Shown: in pieces, positions 55,451 to 64,000 of the stretch
How the letters are laid out: every line of letters starts with the position of its first letter
How positions within the stretch are numbered: position 1 is the first letter of the stretch
Assembly (NCBI GenBank): GCA_003116975.1
Contig: BGKB01000236.1
Coordinates: 1 to 64,000 of the forward strand
Length of the DNA stretch: 64,000 bases
Reading direction: 5' to 3'
Source of the DNA: Aurantiochytrium sp. KH105
Lineage: Eukaryota > Sar > Bigyra > Thraustochytrida > Thraustochytriidae
The notes under the pieces: model-generated
The model's input: only the letters and a program-made list of their open reading frames with translations
What the model was told of the DNA's origin: nothing
Databases searched by the model: none
Translations under genes and position numbers: made by a program

Positions 55451-55927
55451 ATGCAGGCAGCGCAGCAGCTGCTCGCCGAGGCCGGGGCCCGGCTGCTCGC
55501 GCTGGACGAAGCCGACAAGGCCGTCGCGGAGGCCCGGGGAACTGCAGAGCAGGACGCCGCGCGCGAGGCGCGTCGAAAATGTGAAGAAAAGGCTTTTGCC
55601 AGCGCTCTGGCGCTCGACGCTCTCGTGGGTCCTGACCTTTTGGACAGGGCACTCGCGGTTTGCAAACCCAAGGACCGCGCCACCGCCGTGCGCAGGTTCG
55701 TTGCGCGACGCTCCAGGAGGACGTGTTATCATGTCTGCGGCGTGCAGGCCGTCTACCTTTGCGTCGAGGGGTTCTGCAGCTGCAGAGATTTCGTCTCAAG
55801 AGCAGAGGCCGTCGATGTACCCATGTGCAAACATCTTGTCGCCGCGGCTCTCGCAGACGCGCTTGGCGTCTCGGAGGAAATCATCGTCAACGATGAAGAT
55901 TTTGCCAAGCATCTTTCCAGCCGCTGA
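55451..55927 (+). CDS. ZSWIM7: SWS1/ZSWIM7-like SWIM zinc-finger protein
   Basis: ATG 55451 (MQAAQQLLAEAGARLLALDE) is preferred over the long Arg/Pro-rich frame upstream and gives 158 residues, near the 140 of human ZSWIM7. The C-terminal half contains TCYHVCGVQAVYLCVEGFCSC followed by MCKHLVAAALADALG, i.e. the CxCx(n)CxH SWIM finger in its SWS1 context. The N-terminal half is helical. SWS1 proteins form Shu-type complexes with a RAD51-paralogue-like partner and promote Rad51 filament formation in homologous recombination (family knowledge). It is divergent from the DnaJ gene. Confidence 0.82.
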   Translation: MQAAQQLLAEAGARLLALDEADKAVAEARGTAEQDAAREARRKCEEKAFASALALDALVGPDLLDRALAVCKPKDRATAVRRFVARRSRRTCYHVCGVQAVYLCVEGFCSCRDFVSRAEAVDVPMCKHLVAAALADALGVSEEIIVNDEDFAKHLSSR

Positions 55928-56882
55928 CCTCGTGGCCAGGTTGTCCTCATTTGTAAACTTGAAAAGAAACGAGAAAACGAGAAGAGGATGTCCGGGTGAA
56001 ACTTGACTGCGTGCTTCACCAAGCACCCATCGTCCCTCTCACGATTCGCCGTCCGTGTCTGCTGTATTCAATCCGTCTCTAAAAACATGTACATTTATGC
56101 TACCCTTACAATTTCCCGTCCTTCTCACGCTGACCGACTGACTGACTCTTCTGCCCGTGCACATCCAACCCCGCGTCGCTGCTGCCGGCTCAGGCCTCCT
56201 GAACTAGACCCACTAACTAACATGTAACTATCCACCCACTGTCAGCCTTGCTGCTACTCAGTGAAGCCAATGCTCAGGTCGCCGGGACTGGCCAGCTTCC
56301 CAGGTTTGACGCAATCAGGCGCTCTGGCGTCTTGCCCCTAATAGTAACAAGAATGTAAGTTACTTATTCTCGTTATACTAGAGACGCGAGAAGTGTCCAG
56401 GCTCCAGGTCGGCGAACCCACCCGCACGTCGTGTTTTCCGTGCCGGCCTCCGCGCAGGACGCATCAAGCGAAACCCCTCTCGCCGCCTCGCCATCCGTCG
56501 CTCGAAGACCACGGCAGCAGCAGCAGCTGGACGCGGTCCATCCGCGCCGAGGAGTGCCGGCCTCGTGCACGGAGGGTCCACCACATGCCGCCTCCGCGCC
56601 GGTCCTGCTCGGAGATGGTCCAGGATGCCGCGCACTTTGTGACTGATTGACAGCGAGTGATCGACGCATGGATTGGATTTTGATTGTGTGTGTATCTATC
56701 GTACGGTGCGCTTGTGATCGCCGATTCAGACCCGAAACAGGCAAAGCGATCGGCACGCGCGCGGAGGAGGCCGCGGGCGCGGCGGGCGGCGCGAGGCGGG
56801 CGAGCGGGCAGGCGGGCGGCGCGGAGGGAGGAGCGGGCGGGCGGCGTGGGCGGCGCTTGGGTTCGTGGAGAGGGGGACGAAG
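55928..56882. other. Intergenic region between SWS1 and cysteine protease
   Basis: 955 bp between two plus-strand genes. The first 450 bp are mixed-composition 3' flank. 56740..56880 is a GC-rich (GGCGGGC-like) stretch immediately before the protease ATG, probably its promoter and leader. No gene is supported on either strand. Confidence 0.5.
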
Positions 56883-58409
56883 ATGGCCTCGACGTGGAGG
56901 CTGGTTCTCGCCGGCTTGTGCGCGCTGCAGCTGCTGCTGGCGAAGGCCGAGGCGAGGACGGCGACGAGGCTGGGTGTCGACGACGGGGCGGATGGAAGCA
57001 CGGGAAGAAGCAGGCGGCTGGACTCGCTGGAACTCGACCTCCTCACCACGTCGGACGAGGACGCCGAGGCGATGCTCGAAGCTGAAAACTGTGATGATTC
57101 GCTCTTGACCTCGATCCTTAATTCTCTCGCCAGTGACGTTGTCATGGATCTTACCAGCACGCTTGGAGACCTCGGGGTGGACCCCTTGGACCTTGACCTC
57201 TCGATTGTCAATGGCGTCGTCGAGATTCTGAACAACTCCCCTCTCGCCAAGCTGCGTCTCTGTATGTTTAGGCGGTCGCACGAAAAGGTCGCCGAACTGA
57301 ATGCGATCACCGCGGGCGGAAATGAACCTGCGTCCTTTGACACAAATCTCTTTAGTTTCCTTGCTGGAGACGAAAAGATCCCTTTTAGTGGTCTCGTCGG
57401 AGCGGAAAATGTCAGCGCAGTCATTGGCGAGCTGCAAACCACTGCCCCTGCCCCCGCGAATTTGACGGGGTCTGACGGGGCGCGCAGACTTTCGGATCCC
57501 TCCGAATTCTCCTGGGTCGGCTCAGCGGTCTCGGAGAGCGTGCAGAACCAGGGCAACTGCGGCGGTTGCTGGGCATTTTCTGCGGCTGAGATGATTTCCG
57601 CCATGGCTTATATCCAGAACGGTGGAAATTACTCGTACGTTCTCTCGCCGCAGCAGCTTGTCTCGTGCGATACGGAATCAAATGTGAATGCCGGCTGCAA
57701 CGGGGGCAACTACCAGTATGTCTGGGGTGGCAGCTACGCATACTCGAGTGACAACGCTCTCGCTTTGCTCTCGACGTATCCATTCACCGATGCATCTTCA
57801 GGTGTCACCTCGGCTTGCCAAGACATCCTCGCCAGTGATGGTGTTGCAACCGCAGTCACAAATCGGCGCCTTGCGGATGAGGGCGGTGGCCTGTTGTCTT
57901 CCTCTGGCAAATATGCAAGCTCGACGCTCCTCCGCGAGACGCTGCTCGCGCACCCCATCTCGGTCGCCATCGCTGTTACGGACTGCTTTTATGCGTACGA
58001 CTCGGGAATTTTAATGGCGAGTCAATGTTCCGAAGCCATGGAAGCTGAATCCTGCGAGCTTAACCATGCCGTTCTCCTTGTCGGGTACGGAGGCATGGAC
58101 ACTGAAACACCTTATTTCATCGTGAAAAACTCGTGGGGAAGTCGATGGGGCGAAGATGGCTTTGTTCGGATTGAGATGATTGACGACGATGACATCGCAG
58201 CGCCTCCTGCCTGCAGCGGCATGCTCGGTGTCTCCATGATGGCCGCGTATCCAGCAAGTACAAGCTACTTGCAGACCCCTCAAGTCACGTCCGCGCCATC
58301 TGTTTCAGGAGGAAATGCCCCTTCCTCCGCAACGAAGACCTGGCAGGGAGCCAACCTTGCGCTCCTTGCCAGCTTAGTTCTCACCGTCTTGGCGATGAAC
58401 AATTTTTGA
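56883..58409 (+). CDS. C1A papain-family cysteine protease with GPI-like C-terminus
   Basis: ATG 56883 opens a signal peptide (MASTWRLVLAGLCALQLLLA-KAEA), giving 508 residues. A long pro-region (about 25-203) is acidic and lacks an obvious ERFNIN motif. Cleavage could occur after ARR at 'GARRLSDPSEFSW'. The mature domain has the oxyanion Gln and catalytic Cys in QNQGNCGGCWAFSA (Q223, C229), the catalytic His in ELNHAVLLVGYGG (H395) and Asn in VKNSWGSRWGEDGF (N416). Other family cysteines are in LVSCDTE and AGCNGGN. After the protease come a Ser/Pro-rich spacer and a final hydrophobic stretch (NLALLASLVLTVLAMNNF), as in GPI-attachment signals. Endopeptidase activity is near certain; surface anchoring is inferred. 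Confidence 0.92.
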   Translation: MASTWRLVLAGLCALQLLLAKAEARTATRLGVDDGADGSTGRSRRLDSLELDLLTTSDEDAEAMLEAENCDDSLLTSILNSLASDVVMDLTSTLGDLGVDPLDLDLSIVNGVVEILNNSPLAKLRLCMFRRSHEKVAELNAITAGGNEPASFDTNLFSFLAGDEKIPFSGLVGAENVSAVIGELQTTAPAPANLTGSDGARRLSDPSEFSWVGSAVSESVQNQGNCGGCWAFSAAEMISAMAYIQNGGNYSYVLSPQQLVSCDTESNVNAGCNGGNYQYVWGGSYAYSSDNALALLSTYPFTDASSGVTSACQDILASDGVATAVTNRRLADEGGGLLSSSGKYASSTLLRETLLAHPISVAIAVTDCFYAYDSGILMASQCSEAMEAESCELNHAVLLVGYGGMDTETPYFIVKNSWGSRWGEDGFVRIEMIDDDDIAAPPACSGMLGVSMMAAYPASTSYLQTPQVTSAPSVSGGNAPSSATKTWQGANLALLASLVLTVLAMNNF

Positions 58410-59125
58410 GCTACGACACACTCTGCGCCTTTCGATTTTTATCTTGATGAGAAAAAGCGCATGACCTAAGCACAGCACCAAGCCGATGCAGACGCACGGT
58501 CTCTCGACGCTCCATGGTATACGTACGAGCAGTAGCAGTTTTGCTTCTCGGCTTCAAGCCCAATTTCTTTTCCAAAATGTAAGCACTCTATTTTTCCTCA
58601 AGGCTAGGCCCTCGATGTTTTTTGCTTGCCTCTTGGACCTCGCCTCGACTTTGTCCACGCCGCGGTGCTCGATCGGCCGCGATTGGGTCCAGGCCCTGTG
58701 ACCTGTCTTGCACACTGCCTATTGAGATGCTAATGAAATCTCAACGGACTTTAACGCCATTTGCAGAGGCATATTGAACACCAAGCCCAAAAGCTCCCAG
58801 GCAGGCAGCACGTGAGCTACGGGCGCGGGCCCTTGCGAGAGCAGGAAAAGGGCCCTTCACATTCACGCAAGCGCGCAGCCGCGCGGGCTGAGGCTGGTGG
58901 CCGGCACTAGGAGCAGGAGATCGAGCTCGGGGTTGGCGGCTCGGAACGATGAGCCGCACGCTGACCAAACGTCCCAGACCAACGTCTTCGGGGCACGGCA
59001 GAAACAACGAGCTGCTTCAAGAAGCTCGAGCTTGCTCGCGAAGGATGGCGGGAGAACGTCTCTTGTGGACGCATCAAGCATCGAGACCGCGCATGTGCAC
59101 AGGCCGTCAACCTCGGAGGCCGCTC
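58410..59125. other. Intergenic region upstream of the giant repeat gene
   Basis: 716 bp. It contains the protease 3' flank and the promoter of the repeat gene. No convincing ORF, repeat or RNA gene was found. Confidence 0.5.
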
Positions 59126-62100
59126 ATGGTTCGAGCTACTATAGCTGTGATAGGACTCTTGACAGCGGCATGTGCCCGTGCGGCAGCTCCTGAACTTATC
59201 GCTGCTTCGATGAACCTAAACACCGGCGCACTCGATATTGGGGTCTCCGACATTGCCTCTGTTGAAGCGGCAACACTGGTGACTATCGCGCGAAATGACA
59301 CAGGAGATTCCTTGTTCACGCTCGACCTCATGACGAGTCTCGTCGTTGACAGCGATGAACAAATCGTTTCTGCAGATATGACGCCAGAGCAGCACAACGC
59401 AGCAAAGAATGCCTTACAATCCACAACTCTTGACGTCAAGGCACAAGCGGGTGCCTTTCGTGATTCAGGAGGTATCGATAGCACGGCTTCAGCGTATGCA
59501 GTTACTGTTACCGCTGACACGCAAGGACCTCAAATCCCATTGCAAGCAACCCTGGACCTCAACTCTGGACACTTGGAGATTCTTTTTGATGAATACATTA
59601 ATGCCTCCACGTGGGACGGCGCTTTCGCAGATTTGATTTCCGGGGGCTCCACCGTTCCGCTTTCGGATGATGCAATTTCAGATGATGATCAGTTGGACGA
59701 AGTGCTCGTACTCGATCTTTCGGAGCCCCATCGAAGCTCCTTTGCACAACTTGCAGCCCAAGATGAAGCCGTGTCACTTGACCTTCGTGCAGGAGCGCTC
59801 GCCGATACGAGTGGCAATATAAATACTGTCTCCAATGGCACTTCCGTCACGGTTACCAAAGATAGCACGGGCCCAGGACTGACTTTGGCAAAACTTAACT
59901 TGAACAACGGGACGTTGACACTTTCTTACAACGAGTTCGTGAACGCGACCTCTTGGAGAGATGACTACGTTCTCCTTCAAAGTGGGGACTTTAATCAATC
60001 CTTGGTAGGGTCGACCTTACTCGACTCGGAGGACGACATTCAGCTCTCTCTTCAAGTCACGGAAGAGCATCGGGCGTTCCTAACCTCCGAAGTAGCAGCT
60101 GGAAACGATGTATTACTGAGTTTGACAGTCGGCTTTGTGAAGGACTTTGCGGGGAACGATGCTGACGCTGTGAGCGATCAGAATGTTACTCTCATGATGG
60201 ATGCAACATCTCCAACATTCGTCGATGTGGGTCTGGACCTCAACAATGGCACACTCGTGGTGAAGTTCAGCGAGTTTGTGAATGCATCGACGTGGGACTT
60301 CCGTCGGATCTCGCTTACGTCCGGTGGCTTCAATGTGACACTGGATGGCGCCATCCTGATCGACACTGGCTTCGGCGAGCAGGTCGTGCTTCAAGTGACG
60401 GAAGAGCACCGTGCTGCCGTAACTGCGGAAGTATCAGCTGGAAGCGATGTGCTCGTGACACTGACAACTGGCTTCGTGAAAGACTTTGCGGGCAATGATG
60501 CCGACGCTGTGAGCCATCAGAATGCCACTCTCATGATGGATGCAACATCTCCAACATTCGTCGATGCGGGTCTGGACCTCAACAATGGCACACTCGTGGT
60601 CATGTTCAGCGAGTTTGTAAATGCATCGACGTGGGACCTCAGTCGAATATCGCTTGCGTCCGGAGGCTTCAATGTGACACTGGATGGCGCCATCCTGATC
60701 GACACTGGCTTCGGCGAGCAGGTCGTGCTGCAAGTGACGGAAGAGCACCGCGCTGCTGTCACAGCAGAAGTAGTAGCCGGAAACGATGTGCTCGTCACAC
60801 TGACGACTGGCTTCGTGAAAGACTTTGCGGGGAATAAGGCCGACGCTGTGAGCGATCACAACGTCACTCTCGTGATGGATGCAACATCTTCAACATTCGT
60901 CGATGCGGGTCTGGACCTCAACAATGGCACGCTCATGGTGAAGTTTAGCGAGTTTGTGAATGCATCAACGTGGGACTTCCGTCGGATCTCGCTTACGTCC
61001 GGAGGCTTCAATGTGACACTGGATGGCGCCATCCTGATCGACGCTGGCTTCGGCGAGCAGGTCGTGCTGCAAGTGACGGAAGAGCACCGTGCTGCTGTCA
61101 CGGCAGAAGTATCAACTGGAAGCGATGTGCTTGTGACACTGACGAGTGGCTTCGTGAAAGACTTTGCGGGCAATGATGCCGACCCTGTGAGCGATCACAA
61201 CGTCACTCTCGTGATGGATGATACAGCTCCAAAATTCGTCGATGCGGGTCTGGACCTCAACAATGGCACGCTCATGGTGAAGTTCAGCGAGTTCGTCAAC
61301 GCATCAACCCGGGACTTCAATCGGATCTCGCTCGCATCCGGAGGCTTCAATGTGACACTGGATGGCGCCATCCTGATCGACACTGGCTTCGGCGAGCAGG
61401 TGGTTCTGCAAGTGACGGAAGAGCACCGCGCTGCTGTCACAGCAGAAGTAGCAGCCGGCAACGATGTGCTCGTGACACTGACGAGTGGCTTCGTGAAAGA
61501 CTTTGCGGGGAATGATGCCGACGCTGTGAGCCATCAGAATGCCACTCTCGTGATGGATGCAACATCTCCAACATTCGTGGATGCGGGTCTGGACCTCAAC
61601 AATGGCACACTCGTGGTCATGTTCAGCGAGTTTGTAAATGCATCGACGTGGGACCTCAGTCGAATATCGCTTGCGTCCGGAGGCTTCAATGTGACACTAG
61701 ATGGCGCCATCCTGATCGACACTGGCTTCGGCGAGCAGGTCGTGCTTCAAGTGACGGAAGAGCACCGCGCTGCTGTCACGGCAGAAGTTGCAGCTGGAAG
61801 CGATGTGCTCGTCACACTGACGACGGGCTTCGTGAAAGACTTTGCCGAAAATGATGCTGACCCTGCGAGCGATCAGAATGTTACTCTGGTGATGGATGCA
61901 ACACCTCCAACATTCGTCGATGCGGGTCTGGACCTCAACAATGGCACACTTATGGTGAAGTTCAGCGAGTTCGTGAATGCATCAACCTGGGACTTCCGTA
62001 GGATCTCGCTTACGTCCGGAGGCTTCAATGTGACACTGGATGGCGCCATCCTGATCGACACTGGCTTCGGCGAGCAGGTCGTGCTGCAAGTGACGGAAGA

Positions 62101-64000
62101 GCACCGCGCTGCTGTAACTGCAGAAGTATCAGCCGGAAACGATGTGCTCGTCACACTGACGAGTGGCTTCGTGAAAGACTTTGCGGGGAATGATGCCGAC
62201 GCTGTGAGTGATCTCAACGCTACTCTGGTGATGGATGCAACATCTCCAACATTCGTGGATGCGGATCTGGACCTCAACAATGGCACACTATTGGTGAAGT
62301 TCAGCGAGTTCGTCAACGCATCAACCTGGGACTTCAATCGGATCTCGCTCGCATCCGGAGGCTTCAATGTGACACTGGATGGCGCCATCCTGATCGACAC
62401 TGGCTTCGGCGAGCAGGTCGTGCTGCAAGTGACGGAAGAGCACCGCGCTGCTGTCACGGCAGAAGTAGCAGCTGGAAGCGATGTGCTCGTGACACTGACA
62501 ACTGGCTTCGTGAAAGACTTTGCGGGGCACAATGCCGACGCTGTGAGTGATCTCAACGTTACTCTGGTGATGGATGCGACATCTCCAACATTCGTCGATG
62601 CGGATCTGGACCTCAACAATGGCACACTATTGGTGAAGTTCAGCGAGTTCGTCAACGCATCAACCTGGGACTTCAATCGGATCTCGCTCGCATCCGGGGG
62701 CTTCAATGTGACACTGGATGGCGCCATCCTGATCGACACTGGCTTCGGCGAGCAGGTCGTGCTTCAAGTGACGGAAGAGCACCGCGCTGCTGTCACGGCA
62801 GAAGTTGCAGCTGGAAGCGATGTGCTCGTGACACTGACAACTGGCTTCGTGAAAGACTTTGCGGGGAATAATGCCGACGCTGTGAGTGATCTCAACGTTA
62901 CTCTGGTGATGGATGCAACACCTCCAACATTCGTCGATGCGGGTCTGGACCTCAACAATGGCACACTTATCGTGAAGTTTAGCGAGTTCGTCAACGCATC
63001 AAGCTGGGACTTCCGACGAATATCGCTTGCTTCCGGAGCCTTCAATGTGACACTGGATGGCGCGATCCTGATCGACACTGGCTTCGGCGAGCAGGTGGTT
63101 CTGCAAGTGACGGAGGAGCACCGCGCTGCTGTCACGGCAGAAGTATCAGCTGGAAGCGATGTGCTCGTCACACTGACGACTGGCTTCGTGAAAGACTTTG
63201 CGGGCAACAATGCCGACGCTGTGAGCGATCAGAATGCCGCTCTCGTGATGGATGCAACATCTCCAACATTCGTGGATGCGGGTCTGGACCTCAACAATGG
63301 CACGCTCATGGTGAAGTTCAGCGAGTTCGTCAACGCATCAACCTGGGACTTCGATCGGATCTCGCTCGCATCCGGAGGCTTCAATGTGACACTGGATGGC
63401 GCGATCCTGATCGACACTGGCTTCGGCGAGCAGGTGGTTCTGCAAGTGACGGAAGAGCACCGCGCTGCTGTCACAGCAGAAGTAGCAGCTGGAAGCGATG
63501 TGCTCGTCACACTGACGACTGGCTTCGTGAAAGACTTTGCGGGCAATGATGCCGACGCTGTGAGCCATCAGAATGCCACTCTCGTGATGGATGCAACATC
63601 TCCAACATTCGTCGATGGGGGTCTGGACCTCAACAATGGCACACTTCTGGTCATGTTCAGCGAGTTCGTCAACGCATCAACCTGGGACTTCAATCGGATC
63701 TCGCTGGCTTCCGGAGGCTTCAATGTGACACTGGATGGCGCCATCCTGATCGACACTGGCTTCGGCGAGCAGGTCGTGCTGCAAGTGACGGAAGAGCACC
63801 GCGCTGCTGTCACAGCAGAAGTAGCAGCCGGAAACGATGTGCTCGTCACACTGACGACTGGCTTCGTGAAAGACTTTGCGGGGAATGATGCCGACGCTGT
63901 GAGTGATCTCAACGCTACTCTGGTGATGGATGCAACACCTCCAACATTCGTCGATGCGGGTCTGGACCTCAACAATGGCACACTTATGGTGAAGTTTAGC
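59126..64000 (+). CDS. Giant secreted Ig-like repeat protein (3' end beyond window)
   Basis: From ATG 59126 the frame is open for 1625 codons to the last base, with no stop. The start MVRATIAVIGLLTAACARAA is a signal peptide. Everything after it is a tandem series of 113-114-residue units, with anchor codons at 59207, 59549, 59891 and 60230, then every 339 bp to 63959. A unit reads GLDLNNGTLVVKFSEFVNAS, TWDFRRISL, GGFNVTLDGAILIDTGFG, EQVVLQVTEEHRAAVTAEV, SDVLVTLTTGFVKDFAGN, then DA-SPTFVDA. The shape resembles SwmB/Big-type bacterial-style beta-sandwich repeats of large adhesins (family resemblance from memory). There are no cysteines in the units and about four N-glycosylation sequons per unit. 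It is a probable cell-surface or extracellular-matrix protein. Apparent minus-strand ORFs here are shadows. Confidence 0.85.
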   Translation, partial: MVRATIAVIGLLTAACARAAAPELIAASMNLNTGALDIGVSDIASVEAATLVTIARNDTGDSLFTLDLMTSLVVDSDEQIVSADMTPEQHNAAKNALQSTTLDVKAQAGAFRDSGGIDSTASAYAVTVTADTQGPQIPLQATLDLNSGHLEILFDEYINASTWDGAFADLISGGSTVPLSDDAISDDDQLDEVLVLDLSEPHRSSFAQLAAQDEAVSLDLRAGALADTSGNINTVSNGTSVTVTKDSTGPGLTLAKLNLNNGTLTLSYNEFVNATSWRDDYVLLQSGDFNQSLVGSTLLDSEDDIQLSLQVTEEHRAFLTSEVAAGNDVLLSLTVGFVKDFAGNDADAVSDQNVTLMMDATSPTFVDVGLDLNNGTLVVKFSEFVNASTWDFRRISLTSGGFNVTLDGAILIDTGFGEQVVLQVTEEHRAAVTAEVSAGSDVLVTLTTGFVKDFAGNDADAVSHQNATLMMDATSPTFVDAGLDLNNGTLVVMFSEFVNASTWDLSRISLASGGFNVTLDGAILIDTGFGEQVVLQVTEEHRAAVTAEVVAGNDVLVTLTTGFVKDFAGNKADAVSDHNVTLVMDATSSTFVDAGLDLNNGTLMVKFSEFVNASTWDFRRISLTSGGFNVTLDGAILIDAGFGEQVVLQVTEEHRAAVTAEVSTGSDVLVTLTSGFVKDFAGNDADPVSDHNVTLVMDDTAPKFVDAGLDLNNGTLMVKFSEFVNASTRDFNRISLASGGFNVTLDGAILIDTGFGEQVVLQVTEEHRAAVTAEVAAGNDVLVTLTSGFVKDFAGNDADAVSHQNATLVMDATSPTFVDAGLDLNNGTLVVMFSEFVNASTWDLSRISLASGGFNVTLDGAILIDTGFGEQVVLQVTEEHRAAVTAEVAAGSDVLVTLTTGFVKDFAENDADPASDQNVTLVMDATPPTFVDAGLDLNNGTLMVKFSEFVNASTWDFRRISLTSGGFNVTLDGAILIDTGFGEQVVLQVTEEHRAAVTAEVSAGNDVLVTLTSGFVKDFAGNDADAVSDLNATLVMDATSPTFVDADLDLNNGTLLVKFSEFVNASTWDFNRISLASGGFNVTLDGAILIDTGFGEQVVLQVTEEHRAAVTAEVAAGSDVLVTLTTGFVKDFAGHNADAVSDLNVTLVMDATSPTFVDADLDLNNGTLLVKFSEFVNASTWDFNRISLASGGFNVTLDGAILIDTGFGEQVVLQVTEEHRAAVTAEVAAGSDVLVTLTTGFVKDFAGNNADAVSDLNVTLVMDATPPTFVDAGLDLNNGTLIVKFSEFVNASSWDFRRISLASGAFNVTLDGAILIDTGFGEQVVLQVTEEHRAAVTAEVSAGSDVLVTLTTGFVKDFAGNNADAVSDQNAALVMDATSPTFVDAGLDLNNGTLMVKFSEFVNASTWDFDRISLASGGFNVTLDGAILIDTGFGEQVVLQVTEEHRAAVTAEVAAGSDVLVTLTTGFVKDFAGNDADAVSHQNATLVMDATSPTFVDGGLDLNNGTLLVMFSEFVNASTWDFNRISLASGGFNVTLDGAILIDTGFGEQVVLQVTEEHRAAVTAEVAAGNDVLVTLTTGFVKDFAGNDADAVSDLNATLVMDATPPTFVDAGLDLNNGTLMVKFS
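59207..64000 (+). repeat. Intragenic tandem array: 14 complete units plus one partial, 339-342 bp each
   Basis: The GGTCTGGACCTCAAC-type anchor recurs at 60230, 60569, 60908, 61247, 61586, 61925, 62264, 62603, 62942, 63281, 63620 and 63959, exactly 339 bp apart with no indel. The three upstream units (59207, 59549, 59891) are diverged, with spacings of 342, 342 and 339 bp. Units from 60230 on differ only at scattered bases, including at synonymous sites. Confidence 0.97.

Noticed and set aside
60113-63981. Long minus-strand ORFs (e.g. 61873..62739) with repeated 'SIRMAPSSVTLKPPDASEIR' peptides
   Set aside because: They are antisense shadows of the plus-strand repeat protein. The plus frame has a signal peptide, Ig-like units and sequons and is open throughout, while the minus frames are interrupted every few units.

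Overview
This is nuclear DNA of a GC-rich, gene-dense, intron-poor eukaryote. Two GT-AG introns are directly demonstrable (8369..8537 and 53728..54059), and the gene set includes RPS21, PWP2, MPDU1, UBL3 and a dynein-regulatory-complex-like IQ protein. The best taxonomic guess is a stramenopile, probably a labyrinthulomycete/thraustochytrid-like protist. The main reason is a duplicated EGF/tenascin protein (13121..15238) that resembles tubular-hair (mastigoneme) proteins of the SIG1/OCM1 type. The assignment is an inference from gene content, not a proof.

Layout, left to right. At 0-12 kb lie the 3' end of a TPR gene, a 2435-residue EF-hand + triple HELP/WD40 (EML5/6-like) protein, a spliced DOT1-like methyltransferase and PWP2. 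At 13-25 kb lie the mastigoneme-like secreted protein, an MPDU1 homologue with a long disordered N-terminus, an ADF-homology + villin-headpiece fusion, a histidine phosphatase whose 3' end has been tandemly duplicated, and a Q/N-rich AP2-domain protein. About 25.4-30.8 kb is a 5.4 kb stretch of microsatellites and GC-rich DNA with no supportable gene. At 30.8-33.7 kb are a COG0523/CobW-type GTPase and a UBL3/MUB protein. At 34.8-44.6 kb is an array of four related seven-transmembrane receptor-like genes on the minus strand, interrupted by a GH20 hexosaminidase and an 876-base assembly gap.

At 46-51 kb come a Bax-inhibitor-1 protein and two tandem PAP2-type lipid phosphatases. At 51.6-58.4 kb are a flagellar IQ/coiled-coil protein, RPS21, a membrane DnaJ protein, an SWS1/ZSWIM7 protein and a C1A cysteine protease with a GPI-like tail. 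From 59126 to the end of the window runs one open, secreted, giant repeat protein. It has about fifteen 113-114-residue Ig-like units, twelve of them spaced by exactly 339 bp and nearly identical in DNA sequence.

Shared themes are cell surface and motility: mastigoneme-like protein, EML, IQ/DRC-like protein, actin-binding fusion, giant adhesin-like repeat protein and 7TM receptors. A second theme is ER/lipid/glycosylation work: MPDU1, PAP2 pair, BI-1 and hexosaminidase. The most interesting items are the giant repeat protein, the 7TM receptor array and the ADF-villin headpiece fusion. No prokaryotic mobile element, CRISPR array, tRNA or rRNA gene was recognised.
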